Shown: piece by piece, positions 1 through 12,099 of the stretch | Numbering within the stretch: the first letter of the stretch is position 1 | Layout of the letters: each line of letters starts with the position of its first letter | Assembly: GCA_031308135.1 (NCBI GenBank) | Contig: JAHLJT010008756.1 | Coordinates: 67,877,172 to 67,941,171 of the forward strand | Source: Acheta domesticus | Taxonomy: Eukaryota > Arthropoda > Insecta > Orthoptera > Gryllidae | DNA length: 64,000 nucleotides | Reading direction: 5' to 3' | The notes under the pieces: generated by a model | Databases searched by the model: none | What the model was told of the DNA's origin: nothing | What the model saw: the letters and a program-made list of their open reading frames with translations, nothing else | Position numbers and translations under genes: made by a program

Positions 1-1060
1 AATCATATATTTATTTCCATTTACAAATTGCACTTTAAAATTCATTTACTATAAAAATAATAACGCAAATTTCTTAAGAAAATATCAAGTATCAAATGTT
101 ACTTGATATTATTATTACTATTATTATCATTACTATTGTTATTAAATTGTGCTTTTGATGTACTTCGAATCACGTTTTTGTCGTCGACACCCATTCACTT
201 CATAGACAACTACTGGCAAAATGCCTTCCATGAAACGTTGGATTTGGCAAAAGCATTTCTTTCCTTTGAACTGCTACAAAGGTTCTCAGGTAGTACCAAT
301 GAGTCATTCCTAGAGGGAGCAAAAACCAACCTCATTGTAGACCCTTCCAAAATTACTTTCATTACATTTTCGCCAGCGAAATACTTGGAAGGTGAACTAA
401 CTACTTCGGGAGGTCAACAGCTGTGAAATGCCTCAATTCATACTATCCTTTCACTCACCATCTCTTTGAACATGCCGTCCCAAATACCTTCCTTCTTATA
501 GATGTTTTCTTAGAAAATTCATTTAGTGTAGTACTTCGGCACACTACAGAGTGAAAATAGGAAGTCTCGTTTGCATTAGTGACCTAAATATTTTTGTATT
601 TCTTCTCGAACATTTCCTCAAACATAAATAATGAAGTAACTCATAAGTTTTGATTGAGAATGGGTACAAATTGCGAAACATTTTCTCCCGATTTTCCATC
701 ATTTCTTTAATATTCTATCGTCCTGCACATAGTTTCTTTCCTTGTTATCGCATATAGACTCCGAAACTCCTTATATAGCCTCCGAATTTAATGTATTATT
801 TTCTCTACACAACTCATGAATATTTAAATAAACAATTAAAAGTATCTACGTATACCTGGCAGTGACCATAAAGGGACAGAGAAAACTAGGAGTTTTGATT
901 AACTCTCTTCATTCTCCAATTAAATATTGTAGATTAAACAAAAGACATACTGAACGAAACATTTTTCTACGGAATTCATTATTCAGGTTTGGGCGTAGCC
1001 AGTTCATACAAAACCTGCATGAAACCGGTAAATCTTGAGACTTCTACGGGTTTTGTATTG
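1..1060. other. AT-rich intergenic DNA, no gene seen
   Basis: AT-rich sequence with a short ATT-type microsatellite near 105-137. An open frame starting at 103 gets its poly-leucine start from that microsatellite, and the rest matches nothing I recognise. No RNA gene or mobile element end is visible. Confidence 0.6.
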
Positions 1061-1330
1061 CGTCTAGTCTTCGCCGACCGCTAGTCCGACCGGCTGACCG
1101 CCATTTGCCTTCGCCCGCGCGCTCGTCGAGCTCCATTTGCGCGCTCGTTACTTCCCGGGTCTCTGTTGGGCGGTGGTGTGGGCGGCGTGGGCGGCGGGCG
1201 GCGTCTAAAAGCGGGAGCCCCGCGCAAAGGGCGCATCGTGCGCTGATCGTGATCAGATAGCCATCGGATCGCACGCGGGGTCGGGGCCGCGAGTGCTGAG
1301 TGACAAGCTCACTTCTCTCCACCGCCGCCG
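1061..1330. other. CpG-rich patch
   Basis: Abrupt change from AT-rich DNA to sequence dense in CpG, ending in a run of CCG triplets near 1321-1345. It sits just left of the 11-bp minisatellite. Such islands often mark promoters in animals, but no TATA box, initiator or coding exon can be assigned. Confidence 0.5.
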
Positions 1331-1625
1331 CCGCCGCCGCCGCGCTGCGCCAGGCGAGCTCTTCCGCCCGGGCACGTTCTCGCCTCGCCTCGCCTCGCCT
1401 TGCCTCTCTCCGCCCGCGTCGCCGCTCCAGCCCCAGATTCCTCATCTTCCCCGTCTCCGGCCTCGTTCCCGGCTCGCCGCGGCCCCGCTCCACACCCGCT
1501 CCGGTCCCAGCTCCGCTCCATTCCGGCACGGCTTCCTCCAAATCCTCTCCGGCACGGCTTCGACTTCGCTCCTGCCCCTCTCCGAACGCACTCCGTCTCC
1601 ACTTCGCTCCGGCTCCTCTCCGACT

Positions 1626-2005
1626 ACGCTTCGTTCCTCTCCGGCTCCGCTCCGGCTCCGCTCCGGCTCCGCTCCGGCTCCCCTCCGGCTCCGCTCCGGC
1701 TCCGCTCGGGCTCGGCTCCGGCTCGGCTCCGGCTCGGCTCCGGCTCGGCTCCGGCTCGGCTCCGGGTCGGCTCCGGCGCGGCTCCGGCGCGGCTCCGGCG
1801 CGGCTCCGGCTCCGCTCCGGCTCCGCTCCGGCTCGGCTCCGGCTCGGCTCCGGCTCGGCTCCGGCTCGGCTCCGGCTCGGCTCCGGCGCGGCTCCGGCGC
1901 GGCTCCGGCGCGGCTCCGGCTCGGCTCCGGCTCGGCTCCGGCTCGGCTCCGGCTCGGCTGGGCTCCGCTCCGGCTCGGCTCCGGCTCGGCTGGGCTCCGC
2001 TCCGG
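1626..2005. repeat. GC-rich minisatellite, 11-bp unit CTCCGGCTCSG
   Basis: Near-perfect tandem array of 11-bp units in three main variants (CTCCGGCTCCG, CTCCGGCTCGG, CTCCGGCGCGG) arranged in blocks. Eleven is not a multiple of three, so each reading frame cycles through all three phases every 33 bases, giving an 11-residue period such as APARLRLGSGS. The units contain no stop in any phase on either strand, so several frames stay open for 200-350 codons. This is a repeat effect, not a gene. Confidence 0.92.
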
Positions 2006-2590
2006 CTGTGGTCCTTTCCGGCTCGGCTCCGCTCCGTCTCAGTTTGCTCCGGCCCCGCTCCGGTCCCGCTTCGACCCCGTTTCGGGTCCGCTCCAGACCC
2101 ACTCCTTTCCCACTCGAGGCCCTCTCCGGACTCGTCCGATTCCTGCTCCGTCACATGAAGTATTTCTCGCTTGTTCACACTCCAATCCTCGCTCTAACTT
2201 TCGAATTCCCGCTCCAACCCCGCTGTAGCATCCTCTTCAGTTCCCTCTCTTCCTTCTGCTACCCTTGCTTCAACCATTGCTTTTAACCTTCGCACTAACC
2301 CTTACACCAACCATCGCTTCTATCCTCGCTCTATCCCTATCCCAGCCCCTGATCTAGCCACTGTTTTAGTCTCCTCTCGCCACTGCTCCAGTTTATTTTC
2401 ATGCCTTCAGCCGTCCTCCCGCTCCACCTCTCCACTCGCGTGCCCTACTCCTGCTCCAGATCCACGGTTTATTCTTCGCTCCATTCCCGCTCCTGTTCCC
2501 ATCCCAGCCCTTGCAGTTCAACTCTGCTCCGCCACATCTCTCACCCCCGCTGAGTTATTGCTCCGGCGACGCGTGCGCTCCAATTCTTGT
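2006..2590. repeat. decayed flank of the GC-rich minisatellite
   Basis: The GCTCC core keeps recurring but at irregular spacing and with more A and T, fading out near 2580. A similar decayed flank lies on the left at about 1480-1625. The gradient from perfect centre to decayed edges is typical of an old minisatellite with ongoing turnover in the middle. Confidence 0.6.
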
Positions 2591-4519
2591 GAAATTTTCC
2601 TTATGTTTTTCAACTACACTGACACTTCCACCCACATTCGCAATGATTAATCTACATTTCTTATTTCTATGGGAATAATACAACTTTACGCCGATTATCA
2701 CATTCGTTTCATACCCTTGTGAGATCTGTTCCTTCTCATTTGAGGAATTTTTGAAATGTCTCGTCTCGTTCTTTTGCCAAACTTTCCTACTCCATAACCT
2801 CTTTTCTATTTATAATGTGTGTTCTTTAATGTCCTGTGTTGTTTCATTAATAGTACTTGCTCCGAGTCACTTGCTCCGAGATTTCGGCTTCTTTGATGCA
2901 CTCAGCAGAGTTCATTTTAGTGATTGACACAAACTTTGCTCTTTCGGCGCAACTCACCTGTAACTCGGTGGCAGTGAATGGCACTTTCTATATCTTCTTC
3001 CATCACGAATTTTAGCTCTTTCTCAACGCTTCAGGGGTCATTGCTTCCAACGTCCAGTCACTTCTGGTAGCCCCTAGAGGTCCAGAATTATCTGCAATAA
3101 AGTAGTAGCTTCTGTGCATTTGGCCCGTTCGAGCGTAAAACAATAAATTGAAGTATTCATTTGTTTTCTGGGGAGTTTTACGGTGAACGAATGTTCATTG
3201 CTTGTGAACCACAGTGCCCTAATAGAAGCAAGAAGGAATACGAGAAAATTTATTACTGAACCCTCCAGAGGAACAAGTGGCAAAAAATCTGAGTAATGAA
3301 CTTTCGTGCCATTGTGTGCTATATTTCTTTGATTTAAGTGTTTTGTTTCTTTTTAATGGTATAAATACATTCACAAATATCAAATAATTACTCAGTGAAT
3401 TAATATTAGGAATTTTACTTAAATCACCGAATTTTTTTACAATTAGAATGAAAAATACATCCGCCTATTATGTCTACGGAGTTTATATTGGAATAAATTG
3501 TTTCCAATTAAAAAGAGAAATTGGTCTTCAGTTATCTGGAAACAATTTATTTCAATACAAATCACATTAGTTACTTTTACTCTTAATTGAAATGAAGTCA
3601 CTCGTTTTACTTTCAAAGAGAGAATTCCTTCGTAATAGAAATGAAAGTGAATTCATAATTTGTCAATGACGCATAATGCAACGCAACCCAACGCAAAAAT
3701 TAAACACGATATACAAAGCTATTTTGCTTTTCAATCTCTTTTCGTGCTTTTATTGATATAATGAACAAAAAATTGCATTAGACATATACTAAGTTGGGCT
3801 CAAACGTGGAATTACTACGAACAATAGATTATAAAACACTTTTTGTGTTAGATTTCATTACAGATTAATATTTCCGCTATTTTATGGCAATTGATCTTCT
3901 CCCTAAACGTTATATACAGTTTTACTATTTTTTGACTGAATAAATCAAATCAAATTTTCGTCTATTTTGATTTGGGCGTTAAAGTTTTACTTGATATCTC
4001 CGAAACATTTATTACAGTACTGAACTACGTCGTAGAAAGATATTGGTGAAATATCCACAGCTCATGGGGTAACCTTATGATTGACAACTGAGTCCCTGCC
4101 ATAACCATTGACTGCCGTCGGACAGCCAGCCTTAAGGTCCCCCTCCGACATTCACGCATTCGGAATTAGTGACAGTTGACTTACGTCGAGCGACGCAAAA
4201 TCGATTAAAATCGCTCTGGCGAGGAAATCTCAACTTTCTCTACTCTCCGGGTCATGTATTTAAGCGCCCATATCTCAGCGCTCCTACAGCCAGAAGAGAA
4301 AATGTTTTTTTTTAAGCAACCCGGGAGGAGCTCTTGCAGCTCTTCCCTTGAACTGCCATCTAGTGAAGCCCCATTCAACTACATCGTCATATAACAGGGC
4401 ACTTGTCTTCACTCATATGTGAGTCATGACACACCTCAGCAAGGGCCGCTCAGAGACTGGCGCAAGATGTCATCGGCTACCGTTGACTGACGGAAGCTCG
4501 GGTAAAGAGACAAACCAGA
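2591..4519. other. AT-rich intergenic DNA
   Basis: No gene recognised. A 69-codon frame on the minus strand at 3074-3283 has no recognisable features. The stretch contains the hairpin at 3486-3557, and the right end (about 4080-4500) is more GC-balanced without a clear element. Confidence 0.5.
3486..3557. repeat. short inverted repeat (hairpin)
   Basis: Arms 3486-3506 and 3537-3557 are 21 bp each with one mismatch, separated by a 30-base loop. It could be the core of a small MITE or a chance AT-rich palindrome; no target-site duplication was found. Confidence 0.55.
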
Positions 4520-4718
4520 CCTCTCCCTCTCTCCCTCTCTCCCCCTGTCTCTCCCTCTCTCTCTCACTCCATCTGCCTCTCACCCTCTCTCCCTCTCCTC
4601 TTCTCTCTCCCTCTCCCCCTCGCTCTTTCTCTCCCTCTCATTCTCTCTCCCTCTCCCTCTCTCTTTCTCTCTCCCTCTCTCTTTCTCTCTCCCTCTCTCT
4701 TTCTCTCTCCCTCTCTCT
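4520..4718. repeat. CT-rich microsatellite
   Basis: About 200 bases of CTCTCC and CTCTTT units. The associated open frame at 4426-4734 is a serine/leucine run created by the repeat. Confidence 0.93.
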
Positions 4719-5654
4719 TAATCCATTTTTGTGAGTCATAGTTAACGACAAATTAACGGACGGGAAAACGTTTGACTGCCAGTCCGTTTCTGTCTGTCCA
4801 ACTGACTGGAACGCTAGAGCCTAAATCGTTGGGAAGATTTTCTTCAAAATGTTGATTTCCGATCGATTTTGCCGATTTCGAAGCCATACAAATTTGAAAC
4901 GATGAACTTTGATTTTTAACTGTATTCCAAAAAGTCCACATTTTTTAAAAGTTCTTCAAAAAGACTCCAATTTTTTCAATTAAACTTTGTCCTTGGATAT
5001 CTTAAAAAATTGCACGTATATCATTTTCGTTAAAATTTTTGAATTATTCAAAATTGCAAAAGTTCAAAAATTTATCGGCGTCTTTACTAAAATTACTAAA
5101 ATGACAAAATTCAAAGTAAAAAATGTTCTTCTGAATGAAATTTGTCTTTCAAAAATGGAGTAAATGAGGTCACATACTAGTTTTCAAAAATAACTATCAC
5201 CAAACTTTTTGTGAAATGTAGGCAATTTTTAAACAATTATTTTCTTCAAATCTGTTCCAGTTTTCTCTTTACTTTTTCTCGAATAGAGAAAAGTAGGAGT
5301 ATAACGATAGTGCTTGTTCCAGTTCAGTAACTCTCTCTTTATTTTCTAAAAGTGACAGAAAATAACATTGTAAAAATAATACATTGATGGTAGAGATTTT
5401 TTGCTTTTAATTAGTAAAATGTTCTTAAAAATTTAGAATTTAAATAAGGTCATGTAATTTCTTTTCAAAAACGAGTAGTTTTTACGTACTTTTGCTTGAA
5501 GTACAGATAATTTAAAAAAAATATTTGGTCTAAAACGGCTCCATTTTTTCTTTTAATTAACTCTGAAATATAGCAAGATATGCTTATAATAACTTCACAG
5601 TGTCCCCTTTAGTTTGTATTTTCAAAATTGCAAACAATTAACATTTCAAATCTT
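4719..5654. other. AT-rich intergenic DNA
   Basis: Rich in A and T runs. No ORF, RNA or repeat end that I can support. Confidence 0.5.
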
Positions 5655-5815
5655 TTCAGAGACTGTTCAGGAGCTTGGTATGAGAGTTTGTCCCCGCTGA
5701 GGAGTCCTACTGAGAGATTAATCCTAGGTGTCGAAAAACCGATAGCTGACATGTAGATTGGTCACATCCCGGAATATAACATGCACTTCACTCACGGCAC
5801 AAATGACTTAGACTG
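5655..5815 (+). mobile_element. possible diverged 3' fragment of the long SINE family
   Basis: Blocks here resemble, in order, the 3' half of the SINE copies at 13.1-15.5 kb: a CCCCGCTG block, a GAGAT block, a CATCCCGG block and a CACTTCACTCACGG-type block before the 3' end. Similarity is weak and the tail of ATCA repeats is missing. It could be chance. Confidence 0.3.
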
Positions 5816-5879
5816 TTGAATCGGCCAGAATGAATACGTACTCTAACTTGATTTCTTTCTTCCTCTTAAGAGACGCACA

Positions 5880-6050
5880 CGAGACGCCCCTGATAAATAT
5901 GATGGAAGTGTCGGCGGCAAGGGGTGGGCCGGCGCTAGGTAGGGCAGCGCCTGGCATCACGTACCACGGGGGGAAGCGCCGATCTGATAGCGACGCCTTC
6001 CCGGTACGCCCCACCGCCGCGCCGCTCGCCGCGCACTCTATATGAATTTC
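5880..6050. other. CpG-rich patch
   Basis: A short GC- and CpG-rich island in AT-rich surroundings. Both strands are open for about 70 codons, as expected from low stop frequency. No splice or promoter signal supports a gene. Confidence 0.45.
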
Positions 6051-8220
6051 TGAGAAACCCGCCCAACGCGCTGTCGCGTCGTGGCTCTGCGGTAGGCTGA
6101 TGCGGGATGGGTGGGGCTTATCGATCTTTTATCGGTGTCTTCTTTGGTACTAACAGTTATTTTATGGCTAAGATTTTATGGTTGTTCTTCCGATGGAAGT
6201 GATTGAGTGCATATTCATTGTGGTGACATGTTTCTGAGTTGCGCATACATCAACTTCCAGTCTTTTTAAAGATTTCCAGAAATTGTGTTTATTTTAGTAT
6301 TTTTAGTCGATAAAATCTACCATTGCATTGAATTTTTTAAACATATTGCTTGAATTTACTACCACAATGAGCTCACACGAGTTTAAGGTGTTTTCTAGGT
6401 GATTTCAAAAGCGTTTTAAACCAAGTTTATTCAAATTAACATAATAAAAATCTGCATGGTGCATGATAAATTTTTATTTAAACTTTGGCATTGTCTGAAG
6501 ACTGTGTGATATCAACTTGAGAATCTTCTGGAGGCGAACAAAGGTATTTTAACAAGCGTTGCGGAATGTGAGACTTTTTTATTTAGCGTTACAGGTATTT
6601 TATTAGGATTTATTTGCTAATAATTTAGTTCGTAAATATCTGTTAGTATATATTTCGACTACTTTTCGAATATTTAAAAGAACTATCAAAATTTATTACT
6701 TTTTCAAATAACACCAGATAATCAACATCACACAACAATTTCTTTCGTGCCATTATACAAATCTGTGTCGACCATTAGAAGTAAATGGAAGGCCATAAAA
6801 GCTCCCGTTTTGGAGATGACTTTGACGACTTCTTTAGTTGTTTGCGTGTCTTTTCCCCATTTGTAGCCGTATCATTATTTCCTCTTCTGGTTCCTGTGTC
6901 CTAGTAATTAGAAAACGTATTTCCAGCTGTATTGTAGTGTTTTCTCTCATCTTCTCCGTACTTCATTTTAGGGCATCACGTTAATTGCACTGAAACTTAC
7001 TTCAATAATATATGTCTTATTTTTTTTTACATTTTTTACTATATATGTTTATCTTTTTCTACATACTAAAATCGGAATTTTTGTCTGCATCTGGAGTGCG
7101 AGAGATAATTTTTGACGGTAATTATCGTGTATTTCATCATTTTGAAAATGTATCGTATTAGCTCATATCTCTTGAAAAGAAATTAAATAAATATAAAAAT
7201 ACGATATTTCTAGATACACCAGTAATTCTGAACGCGTCACTCTATGTACATTGTGTTCTAATTTTGTGTGTAGTAATTATTTGTATACTTTCAGTCTTGT
7301 ATAATTATTATAATAAATAATACAGTTAATTTTGACTAATAAATACTAATTATATGGCTACGTTTTGTAAATGCCCCTGGCTATATTATTACTTAAAACT
7401 AATTGAGTGAGATAATATTGATAGCATACATTGCAATAACTGTAGTTCTTAAATGTACACGTTTTATTGTACATAATTCAAAGATTTTTCAAATAAATTA
7501 CATGCAGATCATATTTATTTCATATTTATAACAAATTTATTTATAACTGTACAGAAAAAACTAAATGCGCAAATTCCCATACTATACTTGAGAAATATTT
7601 TTATAATTAATTTATTCAAAATTATTTTTGTCGTTATTACAGTAGAAGAATTAATATTTAAAGATATACATAGAAGAACGATTACTAAAATTACTTTATA
7701 GCATTATAAATATATATCATATATTTTTGTTTATGTGAAAGAAAGGTATTGACCGTATGCTTTGCCTATGACCCACCCTTTGGGTCTGCTCACCACTCTC
7801 CATGGTGGAAAGAGATAGGTGGGCTCCTCCGGTGCACCTATTTTTACCCGTTCTGCATAGCACCAGTTCGCGTCACGAACCACGTGACCAACACACGGGC
7901 ACTTCGTTTGAAAACCCAGACCAGACGTTGACTGCCATGTTGCATGGAGAGCGAGAATAAGTTGAGAATCATTTTGAAAGTAGCATAAGTGACCACTTTC
8001 GTCGGTGACCAACCCTAAATAGCACGATAAAGGGTTAATTGAAACAAAAGATGCAATATTTAAAAAGTGCTTCATATATATGTTTCAAACTTTTAACATG
8101 ATAATTTTGGTCATTTAAAATTTCCGCGAACATTTGACGCAAACTGGTGCCTGAAACTCATTGATTGAATTCGGATACGATGTGCAAGAACCCACCCGTC
8201 TCCTTTCACCATACCGCTCT
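6051..8220. other. AT-rich intergenic DNA
   Basis: Mostly very AT-rich. A less AT-rich block at 7740-8000 carries a 114-codon minus-strand frame (7731-8075) and a 60-codon plus-strand frame; neither matches a family I know. The minus frame has cysteine- and tryptophan-containing stretches and could be a decayed exon or repeat, but there is no support beyond openness. Confidence 0.45.
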
Positions 8221-8229
8221 CGACGGACC

Positions 8230-8605
8230 CTTTAACCTCAATCGTCTCCCCCACCCAGATGATACCGCGATTTGTCTCTACCGCCCTCCCCCCTCCTTGC
8301 CCTTCAGCTGGTCATCCTTGCCTGGCCGGGGCCACCCACGCCGCCACCGTTTCTGCCGCCGAGACCCAATTTTAGAGGCATCATCATCATCCCTGAGGAG
8401 GAGAAGATGACGGAGGATATCGACGGGGCAGGGCGGCGGCCGGGCGGGGACAAGGTACGGCGGCGGAGGCGGGTCTCCAGGAGACCGGAAACCGCAGAGA
8501 AATAAACAACGGCGCTCGGAAACAAAGGAATTCGCCCACGTTCGCCCCGTTTCCTGTCTGTCGGCCGGGCGGCGCAGGACAGCGCGCTGCGCATTGGCGG
8601 CAGCA
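8230..8605. other. CpG-rich patch
   Basis: GC-rich, CpG-dense island directly left of the polypurine tract. An ATG at 8407 is followed by 16 codons ending AAG and then GTACGG, which could be read as a first exon with a weak splice donor. I do not consider this enough to call a gene. Confidence 0.45.
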
Positions 8606-9130
8606 CGACGAAATAGAGGAGAGAGAAAGAGAAAGAAGAAGAGGTAAGGAGACTGGAAAAAAGGAGAGGCGAAATGAGAGAAAGAAGAGGAAAGTAGACC
8701 GGAAAAGGAAGAGGGGAAAATGCTAGGGAGAAAGGTAAGAAGGGAAAAGGAGAGGGAGGCATGTGATGGATTTGAAAGAAGAGAAGACGCAATGCCGCGA
8801 AGAAAAATTGAGAAAAGATGGCAGATATTTGAAAAATGACAAAAAGTGGAGTGGAAGTTGAAAAGGAGAAGAAAGGTAGAAAAGAGATTGGGAAAGTGGA
8901 AAGATGTGGTGGAAAAGAGATGTGTGAAAAGGTTGAAACAAAGCATGGGAGGTAGATTTTGGGAGAAACCAAGAGTGAGTGAAAGAATTTGAATTGACTC
9001 AAGTAAGAGATGGGGAAAGAAAGGCACGGGTGGGGAAAGATTGGAAGAGATCATGAGAGAGATCAAAAGCGGAGAGAAAGAAAGAGAGGGAGTGAGAGAG
9101 AAAGAAAGGGGGAGAATGTGATGAGAGAAG
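8606..9130. repeat. polypurine tract (GA-rich, about 525 bases)
   Basis: Almost uninterrupted purines on the plus strand with irregular GAGA, GAAA and GGAA units. It explains the long minus-strand frame (8278-9273) that encodes a serine/phenylalanine/leucine run. Such tracts can form triplex DNA. Confidence 0.85.
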
Positions 9131-11000
9131 AAGAAAGCACAAGAATATAATTTTTGAAGATGTCTTACAAAGAAATCTGAAAGATTTGGAACGTGGAAAT
9201 GATGAAGATAGTTCTGTTCAGCTCTGTTCAGTGCGATCTTTCTAGAGATAATATTGATATTCCCCGATATCAACTTCGCACTTGTCTTTTAAAGTGTTAA
9301 ATAATGGTTTTTGGAGGCTAATTGAGTAATTTTGGTCTGAATATGTGAATGGTACTATATGAATGCATTTCAATATTTTTCTTTTTTCTTTGGTCGAGAA
9401 TTGAATTTGAAAACCATTACCATTATACATTAAAATAGTCATTAAATTGCATACTACATTCTCTTCATCTGCACTACATTTCCACACATCGGCTTGTAAT
9501 CTCGATATCAAAGGGTCAGACTATATTTGTCAATGTTGTGTATTCGTATGTCAAAGACTGGAATCTTATTGTTATTTACTAAGTTAATGTTCTTCACATT
9601 CTTAAAGAAAAAGGTGTGAATTCAAATACCGATGTATTTTATTCAATATTAATTGAATTGAATTGATGCCTTTTTTTCGGGAGGAGATTCCGGCCATGAG
9701 GCCTGCTTTTTCGTCTGACCACGCAAATTTAACATATACTTCCAAAGTATTTTATTAAATAATTCAATACTAGAATATTTTTATTAAATGCCGTTCTTAT
9801 AAAGTTTTGAAATGAACAAGAAACTGGGAATAATATTAGTCATTACAGTTTTTTCGAAGGTTTAGTCTTAATCTTCCTAATAAACTTGTATCCAGCTAAT
9901 TACTTATTGATTGTGTATCGTGGCTGATACATCCTTTGCAACAAGGCTCAGGGAGTTGGTGAGAAGTAAGAGATCGAGCTGGTGGTAGGTGACATTGCTT
10001 CTGCCGATTGTGACTATATAAGGGACAGAAGGTGTGACAATAGAATGATAATCGCTGGCGATAAAAATTATGATTGAAGTGCCAAACACGCAATGCATTG
10101 ACCTCCAAATTGACAATGCAGAGAAGAAACTGTATAGGATGGGCCGCTTGAGGCGACGACAGAGATAAAAACTTTGATTAATGAAGAGACGACTGTGACG
10201 ATGCGACGTGACGGAGGATTTAGATGCAGTTGCTAGTCACTGAATGAACTATTGAGGAAGAGATAGAAGCAGCATAATTCATAAATAGTCGTGCAAAGAG
10301 TAACACCTCGGGTTCTCCTGACAAGATAGGATATAGTAAACTGAGATTGACATCCTGGCGGAGGAAGTACCCAGGCGATGCCTGCAATACGATATTATCA
10401 ATATAAATAATACAATATTATTTATTGTATAGATATTAATACTAATGCTAATACTAATACTAATAACGTACTCGACGTACGTAACTACCAACCCACCGAA
10501 TAAATTTGAATACGAAAGCTTACACCATTTTTAAAGATGAAATACGGTCTTTGCAAAGTTCTATTTCCGTAAAGTCCTTTCCGTAAGAAATAATAAACAA
10601 AATGATATACTAAGGTGAAAAAATAACACTAAATTATAGAAAAACATACGGAGGTTGACATTTTAATAACGCTGATTTTCAGAGATTTTATTCTACCAAC
10701 TCGACAGGTTTTGACCACTGGAACTATGAGTCGAAAGCCAGAAATTATCTCCGAAACTACGTCTACATCTAGCGGTTCCATAAATCTGATGCGCCATTGG
10801 GAAAGTATCAAACGTGTAAATACGTGGTTGGAGTCTTGTCATTCCACATTCATTGGATCTCAGAGATTGGTTAATTGATTTTTTCGTGTTTCCGAGATCA
10901 ACTGTAGGAGTGAGTTATTCATGTAAGAAATGGCTGGAGTGAGTTATTCCTGTTATGAAAACGGAGGGGGTGTGGAGATGATAGTATACATTTTTATCAC
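9131..11000. other. AT-rich intergenic DNA
   Basis: No supported gene. Short open frames at 9242-9511, 9896-10116 and 10279-10491 (minus strand) have no recognisable domains. A TAATAC/TAATGC short tandem stretch lies near 10380-10465. A GGGGGTGT-GAGATGATAG block at about 10966-10984 recurs at 11948. Confidence 0.5.
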
Positions 11001-11002
11001 AG

Positions 11003-11455
11003 AATGTGACGGTGATCTTCCTCCGCTGGAAGGTGAGTTCTGGCGACGTCTAATTGACGTCGAATTGACGAGGTTTTCTTTATCTAGGTATCTCTCCTCA
11101 GCGGGGCACCGTTCCACCCGGGACAAGCTGTAAGCTTCCGTCTGGCCCGCCGACATGTTTGGTAGTAAATTGCATGTAAGGGTAAGGTGTCTTAAGTAAG
11201 GGATGAGATTAGGATAAGGTAGAGGAAGGAAAAATTTCGCGCGATCTGTGGCCCGTTCGTTGGGATACTGCTTCGCATTCTCCTCGTATAGATCGCCATG
11301 GAAAACTACTGATCCTAGCTGCTGGCCTCTAGAATTCACCTCCAGATAACGATTGAATTCTACCTAGTTATACGGCTATGTCGAAAATCCTGCCACCGAC
11401 GTGGCTTGAACTCTAAAACCTCCCGGACTGCAGTCGATGCGCTGGGTAAATTCAG
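11003..11455 (-). mobile_element. SINE, long ATCA-tail family, old copy
   Basis: Reading the minus strand, the order of blocks matches the family: tRNA-like head with a B-box-like GTTCAAGCC near 11400, the block beginning TTTTCGACA, the GAGGTGAATTCTAGA block, the variable middle and the AGCGGGGC block near 11100. The 3' tail is missing or decayed, and the head is degenerate. Confidence 0.7.
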
Positions 11456-11590
11456 ACGATGCCTAAGTTGTTCTCGTGATTATACGGTCGCTTAGTTGCA
11501 GTATTTGGCTGTCGTACTCTAGGTGAGCTGATTAATTGGACGGTGGGTTTGTTATAAGAATTGTCTTACTTTAACAAAGCAAATATTAAA

Positions 11591-11916
11591 AATGTCTCCA
11601 ATTGTGGCGACACTTTTGAGGCACAATAACCTGGACAGATTCCGAAGAGAAATGTGAGCATCCAATATCAAAAGGTGAACATCCAGCAAATCGTTAAAAT
11701 TTCTCCAATTGTGTGGACACTTTTGAGGCACAATATTGGACAGTTTCCGAAGAGAAAAATTGCGAGAGTTGAATTATTGCGATCTTTGAAAGATTACGAT
11801 CCATGAACTATTGCAAGAAGGTGTGGAGACACTTACTTTAACATTGCAAACCTTTAAACAAATTTTCTCCGACTATATGGACACTACTGAGGCACAATAT
11901 TTCGGACAGTTTTGGC
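11591..11916. repeat. three degenerate repeat units of about 60 bp
   Basis: Units at 11591-11653, 11696-11759 and 11860-11916 share the order TCTCCAATTGTG, GGACACTTTTGAGG, CACAATA and GGACAGTTTCCGAAGAG, with diverged linkers. Related blocks (GACAATTTCCGAACAGA-like) recur at 12635-12668 and 13751-13790. No known family was recognised. Confidence 0.65.
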
Positions 11917-12022
11917 AAAAAAAAGGCGATCGTCAGTGATGTGTTGCGAGGGGGTGTAGAGATGATAGCATTGCAAACGCTGGACACGGTTGTTGCAGAA
12001 AAGGAGCGGGGCCGCGCCCAGA

Positions 12023-12075
12023 GCGGGCAATTGCCTTGCGGACTACGTCGAGATTCGGTGGCCCCGCGCCCGGCG
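12023..12075 (+). repeat. GC-rich module, copy 1 of 2
   Basis: A 53-bp block matching 13899-13951 with about four mismatches, including GGGCAATTG, TTGCGGACT, GATTCGG and GGCCCCGCGCCCGGCG. Both copies are followed shortly by GCGGCTCCTT. Confidence 0.8.
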
Positions 12076-12099
12076 CCCGCGCGGCTCCTTGTACACCAA

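Noticed and set aside
103..426. 107-codon frame starting with poly-leucine, resembling a signal peptide
   Set aside because: The hydrophobic start is translated ATT/ATC microsatellite; no other coding evidence.
1044..2286. Several 180-350-codon frames on both strands
   Set aside because: All come from the 11-bp stop-free minisatellite and its CpG-rich flank; they overlap in every phase and have an 11-residue period.
5685..5770. Hammerhead-ribozyme-like order CTGAGGAG ... GAAA ... GTC
   Set aside because: Stem II has bulges, there are two extra A residues after the GAAA core, and no stem I can be formed with the flanks; the stretch also resembles a diverged SINE end.
7965..7990. Bantam-microRNA-like TGAGAATCATTTTGAAAG
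   Set aside because: The seed is altered by an extra base and no precursor hairpin can be formed with the upstream sequence.
8278..9273. 331-codon minus-strand frame
   Set aside because: A serine/phenylalanine/leucine run encoded by a polypurine tract; no domain pattern.
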